Source of the DNA: Mytilus trossulus | Lineage: Eukaryota > Mollusca > Bivalvia > Mytilida > Mytilidae | NCBI RefSeq assembly: GCF_036588685.1 | Contig: NC_086381.1 | Coordinates: 67,215,436 to 67,279,435 of the forward strand | Reading direction: 5' to 3' | DNA: 64,000 nucleotides | Shown here: in pieces, positions 37,235-47,624 of the stretch | How the letters are laid out: the number at the start of each line of letters is the position of its first letter | Numbering within the stretch: the stretch's first letter is position 1 | Made by a program: the position numbers and the translations under genes | The notes under the pieces: model-generated | Told to the model about the DNA's origin: nothing | The model's database searches: none | What the model saw: the letters and a program-made list of their open reading frames with translations, nothing else

Positions 37235-37500
37235 AATAACCAGGGTGTTTTTATGCCCCATCTATGATAGGTTTTGGTGAAAAAATAATTTGTTTTGGAC
37301 CATGAGAAAAAAAAAATTTGGTTTCACCCTCAGCTGCCACTATGTAATTCTAAAATTGAAAGAAAAAAAATGTTTTTGGTTTGTCGCTAAAAAAATATAT
37401 TGTTCTTCGCCAAAGTCGAAAAAAAAAGTTTGCACAGGAAAAAAAAACCATAGCCCCCCCCCCCCCCCCCCCGAAAATCAAATGGTTGCAACCTTATGTG
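37235..37500 (-). mobile_element. Partial copy of the 50.6-kb foldback MITE
   Basis: Shares 'aatttgttttggacc', 'tcaccctcagctgccact', 'gtttgtcgctaaaaaaat' and the terminal 'gaaaatcaaatggttgc' with 50556-50851. One end is missing. A C run lies at 37455-37472. Confidence 0.7.
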
Positions 37501-38119
37501 TAATATGGCTGACTATATATTTGGTACATTATAAAATTATAAAAAAGGTATACATGTCCTTCATACAAAGATTACATCAGTGGTCTTGTGTTTTTGCGTT
37601 GGTCTCAAGTTGGACCCCCTGGCATGTTAAAACCAATGATTTAAAAAATGGCATTTGCTGCTGCTCTATTTGTGGATTGCACAAAGTAGGCTTAATATTC
37701 ACGAACCTGTCCTGAATATGCATTTAATTGCCACAGGACTTTAAACAGCAATTCATTATTACCATCCTGAGGGAATGCCTAGCCTAAACAAGTCATGGTT
37801 CAGTGATTAATGTTCAGTTTTGTGATTATGTATTTGTTTCTCTGAAACAAGGTAATTCTTCATGTTTATTTATGTTTTAATGGATGGAATGATTGTATGG
37901 TGCACATGTCTGTCTAACAAGGTTCTTCTGACCTTGACCTTATTTTCATGGATATTTGTTCATATTTAAATTTTGTGATAAGGATCATTTCTTGGATACT
38001 ATAAGTAAAAGTTATAAGAGATATTCAAAAAAGGGTCAACTATATTTGGTATACAGAATGAATATATAAAGGTAAACATGTTTGTCTGATGAGGTACATC
38101 TGACCATGAACTTATTTTC

Positions 38120-38495
38120 ATGTTTTTATAGCGCCTGCAACTTTAGTGGCAAAAGCAAGACTATCTAAGCCATCCTACATTTCTTTTGTAGTCTTCTACA
38201 AATATTCACTCAGTTTTTGAAATTTTAATAACTCTGTTCTAAACATGAACAGAAGTTTGTTTACAATCAAGCTAATATTCAGATGGAAATTTTGTAAAAA
38301 TTTATTTCCTGTTTTTTTGTATATTACTTACAAGTGGTCTTAATTTTGCTAGCCTTCAACATTTTTCGAAATAGTGAAACATAGCAATCCTACATTCCGT
38401 CGTCGCCCCCACAAATATTCACTCTGTGGTTAAAGTTTTTGAAATTTTAATAACTTTCTTAAACTATCCTGGATTTGTACCAAACTTTGACAGAA
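38120..38495 (+). repeat. Repeat family B fragment
   Basis: 'cactctgtggttaaag' and 'aaactatcctggatttgtac' match the other copies. It abuts a family C fragment at 38497. Confidence 0.75.
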
Positions 38496-38574
38496 GATTA
38501 AAGCTTTTACAAAAATCTTCTCCTCTGAAACTACTGGGCTAAATTGAACTAAACTTGGCCACAATCATCATTGA

Positions 38575-39843
38575 CAGTGGCGTAGCCAGGGTTGAAATGA
38601 TGTGGATGTTTCGCCTTGGACCTTTTTATGCAGAAAATTATTTTTTATTTAAGCACATGTACCGTCCCCCAGAATCCGACACTAGTTACATTTTTGTTTA
38701 AATTCAAAATACCCACCTTTTCATATATTTATATTTTCAACTGAATTTTATTGTTTCCTCGAAAGTACCTTCATTTAATTCATGAATATTGCATTTAAAA
38801 GTTTCCCACCTAATTTTATATTTGACATATCAAAAACGGACCCCATTACAGCGGCACTTTTGTATAATTAAGGAACTTCGGAATATAGGAACTGAAGTGA
38901 CTCTTCTTTCCAGGAATTTGCGTCTACAACCTTTAGTTATACAACTAGTATTTAGCTAAACGCGTTGCAGGAGACATAAAAATACCGGGCCTCCGACCAA
39001 CCGGTCGTGTTAGCACTCTCATGTGTACAATTTTTGTCAGATTAAGCCGTGAAACTCATATCATCAGCAATGTCTTTGACACTTTCTAAAATAAGTAATA
39101 TTCAAATATTTTTAACCAGTTATGACCCTTTGAAATATCGAAATGGTAATGGAAATCCCATTTCATTTGCTGTAAGCTTTAATTTCTCTGAAGATATTGA
39201 AAAGAGAAAAGAAAAAGAAAACAAGTGCTTTTTTAGTTATTCCCTTGTTCCTTGCCCTTTGATAGATAAAACATGACATGAACATTTGTGATGTGCATGG
39301 CGGGGAACATTGGACCTTTTCTTTAATTGAAAATAAAACTAGTATTTGAACCTAGATAGAAACGGGAATTCATAAGCCTAGGAATTTTCACGGTATATTA
39401 CAAATTGATTTTTTTTATCACGTCGTTTACCATGTCACAAAAACGATATCAGTATCAGGAGTCAGGATATTATGTTTTAGTTGTTAGTTGCTATAGTCAG
39501 ATGAGAAGACATCACTTCACTAGGTTCAATTTCAGAGGAAACATGTCCAAGGGTCTGCGTTTCATCATCCTCTCCGCTTACCTTAATTAGCCGATAACGT
39601 AGATTTTTTTGACGAACAAAAGTTAACTTGAAACACTATTCTGCGATTGGACTATCTTGTTTACATATTCTAATTTATCCTGAATGAAAGACCATGCAGG
39701 CATACTGCTTCGAAAATGACTGGATATTAACCTCAGCCTTGATACATTTGGATACTTCTGAGTTGAAGTCTGCTATTTTATTTTTTTGGTCAAAATGATG
39801 TGGATGCTTGAGCATCTGAGCATACATGCAAGCTACGCCATTG
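38575..39843. mobile_element. DNA-transposon-like element with 5-bp TSD
   Basis: Inverted ends CAGTGGCGTAGC and GCTACGCCATTG, flanked by ATTGA at 38570-38574 and 39844-39848. The empty site is known from family C, so the boundaries are firm. Inside, 'aatgatgtggatg' occurs near both ends. The minus strand holds a coding-like frame (39477-39635). The superfamily is not assigned: 5 bp does not fit hAT (8 bp), and no DDE motif was seen. Confidence 0.75.
39477..39635 (-). pseudogene. Coding-like C-terminal frame inside the 1.27-kb element
   Basis: An open frame of 52 codons without a start codon reads RQKNLRYRLIKVSGEDDETQ, then TLGHVSSEIEPSEVMSSHLT and a stop at 39477-39479. The acidic and Ser-rich C-terminus and balanced codon usage look like real former coding sequence. 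An acceptor could be the CAG near 39644. It may be a transposase remnant or captured host sequence. No family was recognised. Confidence 0.35.
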
Positions 39844-39920
39844 ATTGAGGTATTTAGTTTAAAAAATGTGTGGTGTGACCTGGCCAACCAACCCAGACCA
39901 GTAAGGTCTAGATCACTTAC

Positions 39921-39975
39921 CTGCTGATAGAGCACCTGCTGATATAGCACCAACAGCTGGCGATACGGCACCTTT
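39921..39975 (-). other. Possible Gly/Ala-rich exon end
   Basis: On the minus strand, GAVSPAVGAISAGALSA is followed directly by a strong donor GTAAGTGATC at 39911-39920. It contains a 15-bp direct repeat (GGTGCTATATCAGCA / GGTGCTCTATCAGCA). There is no partner exon or start, so this stays a low-confidence candidate. Confidence 0.2.
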
Positions 39976-40200
39976 TTGGGAAAATTTGATTTGCCTCCCT
40001 TTGCACAGTGTCTTAAGTTTTCAGAGAAAAAACTATTATTGATATAATTTAACTAATTGCCAAAAAAAACACCACATTGTGTTCTTCCACAACCGTTTTT
40101 AAACTTAATAAAATATATCCACAAATGTGTATTTTCACAAACAGATCTAATTTACAACTATTTTCTTCTCATTTTAAGTTAATTTAAATTGTTTTGTCGG

Positions 40201-43200
40201 AATTAATTTATGTATGTGAAGTTAGCAGCCGGTTCGTTATTCGTTATTCGATATTCAATATCCAACCGGCTGCTAGCAGCCAGTTTGATATTCAAAATTT
40301 AGTGAAAAATCATAAGAAAATTAAATACTTGAAATTATAAAAAGCACGATTTTCATAGTCAAAAGGACTGATAAGATACGTAGGAATCATTAAATGACCT
40401 TTTCAAGCTGTCGCAATTTCTCGTTGTCCTCGAATATAAACCCTTTTCCGTGCGACTTATTTGTCTGTATGTTATATAGAGTTTTGTCATAAAAACGACT
40501 TCAAAGATGTACTTTTGTGTATAATGTTTCTTACGACAAAAAGAAAAACCAATAACTCTAGAAATATTTTTAACTATAAATAGAAATATATATGGAAAGC
40601 CAAAAAAAAAAAAATTTCAGTCATCCAAATTTTAGGACAAAGGGCACAGGGTGATGGTGAGAGCGCCCTGATCTCTCAATCTTTCTAATATTCAACAGAC
40701 ATTTAGTCAATAGGTAGATACAAACGTGACTAAAAGGACTTTGGTTACACTTCCTGTCTTCTATGTTTACGGAGCGCTCAAAGTGCCAGTTGGATATTCA
40801 AAATATGTAGCGAAAACCTACCCGAGACCGCTTAAATGAGGTTGAGACCCCCCTGGTCTTTCAATGTCCATAAAATTCAACCAAATCATTGACTCTGTAT
40901 ATATAAAGATTGTATTAAATGGAGTTTCCAGAAAAACGTCATCTTCAATATATACGGAGGGCTAAGATTGTCACTTTTCAGTCAAAAAATGTCAAAATTT
41001 TAGGACAAAGGGCACAGGGTGATGGTGAGAGCGGCCTGATCTCTCAATCTTTCTAATATTTAACAGACATTTAGTCAATAGGTAGATACAAACGTGACTA
41101 AAAGGACTTTGGGTACACTTCCTGTCTTCTATGTTTACGGAGCGCTCAAAGTGCCAGTTGGATATTCAAAATATATAGCGAAAACCTACCCGAGACCGCT
41201 TAAATGAGGTTGAGACCCCCCCTGGTCTTTCAATGTCCATAAAATTCAAGCAAATCATTGAGTCTGTATATATAAAGATTGTATTAGATGGAGTTTCCAG
41301 AAAACGTCATCTTCAATATCTACGGAGGGCTAAGATTGTCACTTTTCAGTCGAAAAATGTCCAAATTTTAGGACAAAGGGCACAGGGTGATGGTGAGAGC
41401 GCCCTGATCTCTCAATCTTTCTAATATTTAACAGACATTTAATCAATAGGTAGATACAAACGTGACTAAAAGGACTTTGGGTACACTTCCTGTCTTCTAT
41501 GTTTACGGAGCGCTCAAAGTGCCAGTTGGATATTCAAAATATATAGCGAAAACCTACCCGAGACCGCTTAAATGAGGTTGAGACCCCCCTGGTCTTTCAA
41601 TGTCCATAAAATTCAAGCAAATCATTGAGTCTGTATATATAAAGATTGTATTAGATGGAGTTTCCAGAAAACGTCATCTTCAATATCTACGGAGGGCTAA
41701 GATTGTCACTTTTCAGTCGAAAAATGTCCAAATTTTAGGACAAAGGGCACAGGGTGATGGTGAGAGCGCCCTGATCTCTCAATCTTTCTAATATTTAACA
41801 GACATTTAATCAATAGGTAGATACAAACGTGACTAAAAGGACTTTGGGTACACTTCCTGTCTTCTATGTTTACGGAGCGCTCAAAGTGCCAGTTGGATAT
41901 TCAAAATATATAGCGAAAACCTACCCGAGACCGCTTAAATGAGGTTGAGACCCCCCTGGTCTTTCAATGTCCATAAAATTCAACCAAATCATTGACTCTG
42001 TATATATAAAGATTGTATTAGATGGAGTTTTCAGAAAAAACGTCATCTTCAATATCTACGGAGGGCTAAGATTGTCACTTTTCATTCAAAAAATGTCAAA
42101 ATTTTAGGACAAAGGGCACAGGGTGATGGTGAGAGCGCCCTGCTCTCTCAATCTTTCTAATATTTAATAGACATTTAGTCAATAGGTAGATACACATGTG
42201 ACTTAAAGGACTTTGGGTAAACTTCCTGTCTTCTATGTTTACTGAGCGCCCAAAGTGCCAGTTGGATATTCAAAATATATAGCGAAAACCTACCCGAGAC
42301 CGCTTAAATGAGGTTGAGACCCCCCTGGTCTTTCAATGTCCAACTGGCACTTTGGGCGCTCCGTAAACATAGAAGACAGGAAGTGTACCCAAATTCCTTT
42401 TAGTCACGTTTGTATCTACCTATTGACTAAATGTCTGTCAAATATTAGAAAGATTGAGAGATCAGGGGGCTCTCACCATTACCCTGTGCCCTTTGTCCTA
42501 AAATTTTGACATTTTTCGACTGAAAAGTGACAATCTTAGCCCTCCGTAGATATAGAAGATGACGCTATTCTGGTAAATCCATCTAATACAACCTTTAAAT
42601 ATACAGAGTCAATGATTTGGTTGAATTTCATGGACATTGAAAGACCCGGGGGGTTGCAACCTCATTTAAGCGGTCTCGGGTAGGTTTTCGCTATATATTT
42701 TGAATATCCAACTGGCACTTTGGGCGCTCCGTAAACATAGAAGACAGGAAGTGTACCCAAATTCCTTTTAGTCACGTTTGTATCTACCTATTGACTAAAT
42801 GTCTGTCAAATATTAGAAAGATTGAGAGATCAGGGGGCTCTCACCATTACCCTGTGCCCTTTGTCCTAAAATTTTGACATTTTCCGAATGATTTGTTTTT
42901 GTTTTTCTGGCTTTCCATATATATTTCTATTTATAGTTATAAATATTTCTAGAGTTATGGGGTTTTCTTTTTGTCTTATGAAATATTATACACAAAAGTA
43001 CATCTTTGAAGTCGTTTTATTGACAAAACTTCATATTACATAAAGACAAATATGTAACATGGCAAAGGGTTTATATTCGAGGACAACGAGAAATTACGAC
43101 GAGAAATTACGACAGCTTGAAAAGGTCATTTAACGATTTCCTACGTATCTGATCAGTCTTTTTAAATATGAAAATCATGCTTTTTATGTTATCAAGTATT

Positions 43201-43300
43201 TAATTTTGAATATCAAACTGGCTGCTAGCAGCCGATTGGATATTGAATATCGAATAACGAATAACGAACCGGCTGCTAACTTCACATACATAATTAATTT
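40201..43300. mobile_element. 3.1-kb foldback element with perfect 9-bp TSD
   Basis: The element spans 40210-43291. It is flanked by AATTAATTT at 40201-40209 and 43292-43300. The inverted ends read ATGTATGTGAAGTTAGCAGC inward from each side and continue for several hundred bases with mismatches. The left arm then holds direct copies of a 367-bp unit ('gtccataaaattcaa' at 40867, 41236, 41603, 41970), and from about 42340 the unit runs in inverse orientation (368-bp period). Foldback and Mutator-like elements make 9-bp duplications. No transposase frame is present; the repeated 63-codon frame at 41233 and 41600 is a by-product of the unit. Confidence 0.9.
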
Positions 43301-43424
43301 GAATAAATACTTTGAAATTGTAAGTATTTTTTAATTGGCTTTGTAGTATCTCCTTTAGATTTAAATAATATGTAAACTATAAGCTAAAAGAATAAGATTT
43401 AATTTTCGTTCTTAACTCACCAAT

Positions 43425-43745
43425 AACAATGCCTGACCTGTCATATATATGCATGAAGTTCTGGAAGGGATGTTTATATATATATATATTAGAGAATAAT
43501 AGAAAAAGACAACAGAATGGACACAAAAAGAAAATTAAAAACAATAGGATAACAATAGAGAATAATATATGTAAACAACAACTTAAAGACAAAAATGTAA
43601 ACCTCGTTCTAATTAGACAAACAATGGTGCCTGTCATACACATGCATGAAGGTCTGGATGGGTTGTTGATATAACAGAAAATAACGGAAAAAGAAGACAG
43701 AATGGACAAAAATGAATAGATAACAATATTGGGGAAAAGAAGAGA
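43425..43745. repeat. ~198-bp tandem duplication
   Basis: 'atgcatgaagttctggaagg' (about 43450) matches 'atgcatgaaggtctggatgg' (about 43642), and 'gacaacagaatggacac' matches 'gaagacagaatggacaa'. The antisense 110-codon frame follows from the A-rich composition. Confidence 0.65.
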
Positions 43746-44179
43746 ATAATGGCATAAAATATAATGAACTTATAGATAGAGCAGGAGCATTTTTTTCTAT
43801 TTGAATTTAAAGCACAATGAAATAACTGCCTCTAAAGCTAGATTGTTCAACACATACACACTTGGATATCTACAAATGTTCTAGTAAGAAGACAATCGAA
43901 AATAAATCAAGACCACTGAGAAAAAAACACTTGTTTTTTTCACGGTATCTTATACAATTTTACTAACAGGGTGATAAGTTCTATTCAGGCAAAAACTACA
44001 GTTACCATCATCCGCTTGTCAACAGTTAAACTGTAGACGCATTTTTCGCGAATTTATAGTTTGTAAGGGTTATTGCAAACTTTGCAAACGTATGTTAGAA
44101 ACAAGGGATATAAACGTGTGCTCGCTGAACCGTTTTTATCGTTTTTGTTAGAAAGAAATGCACTCTAGATACGGAACAA

Positions 44180-44365
44180 CTTCAGTTTTTTTGTAGGGTT
44201 CGTGTTGATCAGTCTTAAGTTTATAGTTGTGTGTTTTGTGTACTTTTGTTTGTTGGTATTTTTTTCTTTTCTCCATGGTGTTGTCAGTTTATTTTCGACT
44301 TGTTAGTTTGAATATCCCTATGATATCTTTTGCATCTTATTTGTTTTCAATTAAAGTAAAACAGC
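44180..44365 (+). repeat. Dispersed repeat end
   Basis: Contains 'ggtgttgtcagtttattttc' and 'tgaatatccctatgatatc', which from memory resembles a common mussel repeat tail. No second copy in the window to prove it. Confidence 0.4.
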
Positions 44366-44589
44366 TTGCTGAATGAGTGACAGTATTTTCAATTCTTTCT
44401 ATTATAAAAATAATAATCCACGACTAAAAGATTGAATTTTCAGAGAAGAATTAAGCGCGTTACATTCTAAGCTCTGTGGACAATTTAATTTTGAGAAACC
44501 GTAGGACTTGACTACAGCTAACCTGAAAAGAGCATTGTTCGAATCGTATTATCAGATTATTACATGGCATTTTTCATATCGCCCTAGGT

Positions 44590-44633
44590 TCAATATCAGC
44601 CCAAGAGCCGCATGGCTCGAGGGCTGATATTGA
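44590..44633. repeat. 44-nt near-perfect hairpin
   Basis: 'caatatcagcccaagagcc' and 'ggctcgagggctgatattg' are inverse around 'gcat'. It is followed by a diverged direct duplication ('tgtaacgagtgtt..attggacgacaatcgt' at 44656 and 44791). Confidence 0.85.
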
Positions 44634-44950
44634 CCGATAAATATACAAAAAAAAATGTAACGAGTGTTCTGATTGGACGACAATCGTTTGCCAGATTATA
44701 TTTACTGAAGAATACCGTCAGATAATTCATTATCTCATTTTCCAGATAATTAAGGTTTATTACGGATTCTAAATATACCAAAGAACAATGTAACGAGTGT
44801 TATAATTGGACGACAATCGTTTGCAAGATTGTATATGAAAAATAGTTTTTATACCGTCCTTTTTTAGAGGAGGGGCGACATTCGGCACACGGCACGCAAT
44901 TAACAAACTACTCATGGTGTGGACATCACCGTTATTGACACCTGGTCAAG

Positions 44951-45535
44951 CGAAAGGAGTAGGTTCAGTAAGACCCCTTTTTGGCCCCAAAATATAGCAG
45001 TTTTACAAAATTGTGATAATGTAATAATGAAGCTATTTATTGGAAAGTAGAATGATTCTGCTACACAAATATGGGCTGTTTTTGACAATACAATGCACAC
45101 ATATCGGGAACTAGCATCATAAAGTCATGTTAAATTACTGAAATCGTCAAAATTCTAGCAAATTAGTTAAACTTTAGACGGTTTTCGTGTAAAACGAAAG
45201 TGGCCGCATTCGTGTTCATCCTTAATATTGAAATGTAAGTTGTATTTTATGATAATACATAACATATATAAAGGTTGAGGATGAACACGGATGCGGCCAC
45301 TTTCATTTTTGACAATAACCATCTGAAAAGTGATTTTTTTCGGCATATTTTGTCGATTTTTCATATTTAGACTCAAATCGGATCGTTTTTAATGACTAAA
45401 TCAGTTAAAATTTTCCCAAAATATTAATTGATTCAAATGAAATAGACACTTAAGTGTTTAAAAAGTGGTCAAAATCTTTCGTCAGATGAACCTGAAATTT
45501 GAGGCCAAAATCGGTCCTTACCGGACCTACTCCTT
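44951..45535. mobile_element. ~585-bp MITE with nested inverted repeat
   Basis: Ends 'cgaaaggagtaggttcagta' and the inverse-type 'taccggacctactcctttgt'. Inside, 'aaagtggccgcattcgtgtt' (45198-45217) is inverse to 'aacacggatgcggccacttt' (45284-45303). Related to 17768-18357. No coding content. Confidence 0.75.
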
Positions 45536-46505
45536 TGTTGAATAAATTGAAAAAAAGACCAGTGAAATACAGAAGGGCTGATTAGATACAATATACATCA
45601 TATACTTTAAACATACTTAATAAACACATTTGTTAGCTGTTTTGACCGCTACGAAAGTGGCGTAAAACACGTATCAATATATAAATCAATTACAAATAAT
45701 CATCCGTTTAAAAACAGCAACGCCGCACAAAGTGGTATTACATGAACGGACGAGGTAACAAAATAGTGTCTTTTCAGGATATATACCAGTAAGTCATAGA
45801 TTAGCTGGATGTAGAACAATTTCAAATCATAACTATTAATACCAAACCGCGCTTAAAATATGATTTCGAGTTCATGGGCAGCTTAACTTTGATTGAACTC
45901 AATTTCTCAAGTAGTCGTCCTTTCAGCAAGATAAGAAGACTTGAACGAGAAAGATCAAACAACGATCAATTAAGTTAATTAAGTCACTAGCGTAGGAGCT
46001 GGAAATATGAATATGACAAACCTGACAAAGGCACAGTGTATTGTTGTCGCTTCTCATCTAGAAGATATAGAAGATAGGTCGACGTTATCCAACGGTGATA
46101 TATGAAGAGATAATTTCTTGTAGAGCAAATATAACAGTTTTTGTCTTCACATATATTTATGGGTCCATACCCTCGATATCCGCTTTAATAGAAATGACTG
46201 TTCCTTGGGTGCTTTTTGATTGGCATCGGGTGCTCTTTTTAAAGCAGCAGTCATTAAAAGGTCGAATACCGCAGTTTTGAAATGATTCCACTGAAAAGAC
46301 ACAACTTGTCGTAATTTATTTTTTGCATTAATTGGGTCGTGTTCTCTTGGTGATCTGCGTATTGAGATTAAAATCAAAACGAAAACAGTATATTCGTGGA
46401 AAACATTTAAAAATAAGAAATTAAACAATTAATTAAAATTGAGAATAGAAAGTGGTAATATGTTAAAGAGACAAAAACCCGACCAAAGAGAAGAAACTAG
46501 GCAAC
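45536..46505. other. No gene supported
   Basis: Upstream of the secreted-protein gene. A 93-codon minus frame (46147-46428) has a hydrophobic start and a charged body, but no recognised domain and no clear splice partners. A scrap of family D lies at 46455-46498. Confidence 0.35.
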
Positions 46506-46561
46506 GGTTACGATTCGGTCCCCTCTTCTCCACATGTATAGAAGGGGACTAGATCGTAACC
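46506..46561. repeat. Hairpin about 440 bp upstream of the secreted-protein gene
   Basis: 'ggttacgattcggtcccctc' pairs with 'aggggactagatcgtaacc' with a few mismatches and a loop of about 14 bases. Confidence 0.7.
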
Positions 46562-46945
46562 AATGGCTAGCAAAGACGAGGAAGGTTCTTATTTGAACAT
46601 TTTAATTGACACAAAAGAAATTAGAAACATAGTCCGAGACATGAAGCTCTTATATAGACAAATATAACTTTTGAAAAATAACGAAAAACGGTTATCAATG
46701 TAGTTCAATAACTTGAAGGATATCTAATATGCTATACCGATTGTTTACAATTAAGACTATTGCACCCCTTGACTATAATAATGTCAAGGGCGTTTATCAA
46801 AATTAGTACTTTTATGTGATCTAAATAAAGTGTTTAAATTTAGGAACAAGTTCGACCGAACGAAATAGAAGACGAACTAGCGTGGTCCAGATAAGATAGG
46901 ACGATTTCAGACGTCATACCATAGATAAACGAACCTACGTATACC

Positions 46946-47020
46946 GATATATACTTGTTTATTATCATTTTAAAGACACCTGTTGGTCACTGAACAAGTT
47001 TAAGAATAGCACTCCAAAAG
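46946..47020 (+). promoter_or_regulatory. Likely TATA promoter and 5' untranslated exon
   Basis: 'gatatatac' at 46946-46954 is a TATA-like box. About 30 bp downstream begins a stretch ending in a donor-like AAAAG|GTAATA at 47020/47021. Acceptors at 47530 and 47552 precede the start codon at 47558, so a non-coding first exon is likely. Inferred from signals only. Confidence 0.4.
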
Positions 47021-47557
47021 GTAATATTAATATTAATACCGTTTTACTTATTATTATATATTTTTTTTTAGATTATTATATATATTTTCATAATTCAAAT
47101 TGGTTGATGTATATGTCATACCTTACAAGTTTTGGTTTTAGAATTAATATGCTCTTCATCCTCCAAAAAATGTTATTTTTACGTATACTTAAAATTTGCT
47201 GTAATGCTAGTGTTTTATAACAAATTTGTCTTTGGAAATTCATAACTTTACTATAATTACTAGTTAAAATATTATAATATAAAGTAAGTAATTTTCTATA
47301 TATTTCATTTCTAACTTGTTTTATTTATTTCTTTAATTGTATGTGATTGAATTTTGTAATTTGCCTCTTGTTTCACATGTCAATGTGACGGAGTGTTTTT
47401 TTTTAATAAAGCATATTGTATATTGTAAAAAAAAAGTATCAAATATCAGAACTAACGTCTTTTTATTTCATTGTTTGTCATTGAATTATATATCAATTTG
47501 CTAAGAATGTTTTTTTTTCAAATGTTTTAGTCTCAAGACATTGCTTTTTCAGACATC

Positions 47558-47624
47558 ATGTTTCAAATATTCGCAGTTTGTCTTTTCACATCAATGGTAT
47601 TTGGTAATCCAATTACAAATAACA
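47558..47624 (+). CDS. Secreted-protein gene, exon with signal peptide
   Basis: 22 codons plus one base, from ATG to donor A|GTAAGT. The hydrophobic core FAVCLFTSMVFG ends in a plausible signal peptidase site (VFG before NPI). Confidence 0.75.

Larger units (their letters stand above)
38497..39892 (-). repeat. Family C fragment interrupted by a 1.27-kb element
   Basis: Left piece 38497-38574 ('aaaatcttctcctctgaaac' ... 'ggccacaatcatca') and right piece 39844-39892 ('gaggtatttagtttaaaaa') join seamlessly when the insert is removed, judged against the family C copy at 29440-29960. Confidence 0.8.

Noticed and set aside
37290-37715. 141-codon plus frame
   Set aside because: It runs through A-rich and poly-C parts of a MITE copy and into unrelated sequence.
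39049-39276. 75-codon plus frame
   Set aside because: It lies inside the 1.27-kb mobile element, on the strand opposite to the more convincing frame, and has no motif.
41233-41791. Two identical 63-codon frames
   Set aside because: Both lie in the 367-bp unit of the foldback element and contain no conserved motif; identity reflects the repeat.
46147-46428. 93-codon minus frame with a hydrophobic start
   Set aside because: The body looks somewhat coding-like (charged, basic sites), but the start is AT-rich noise, no splice partners were found and no family was recognised.
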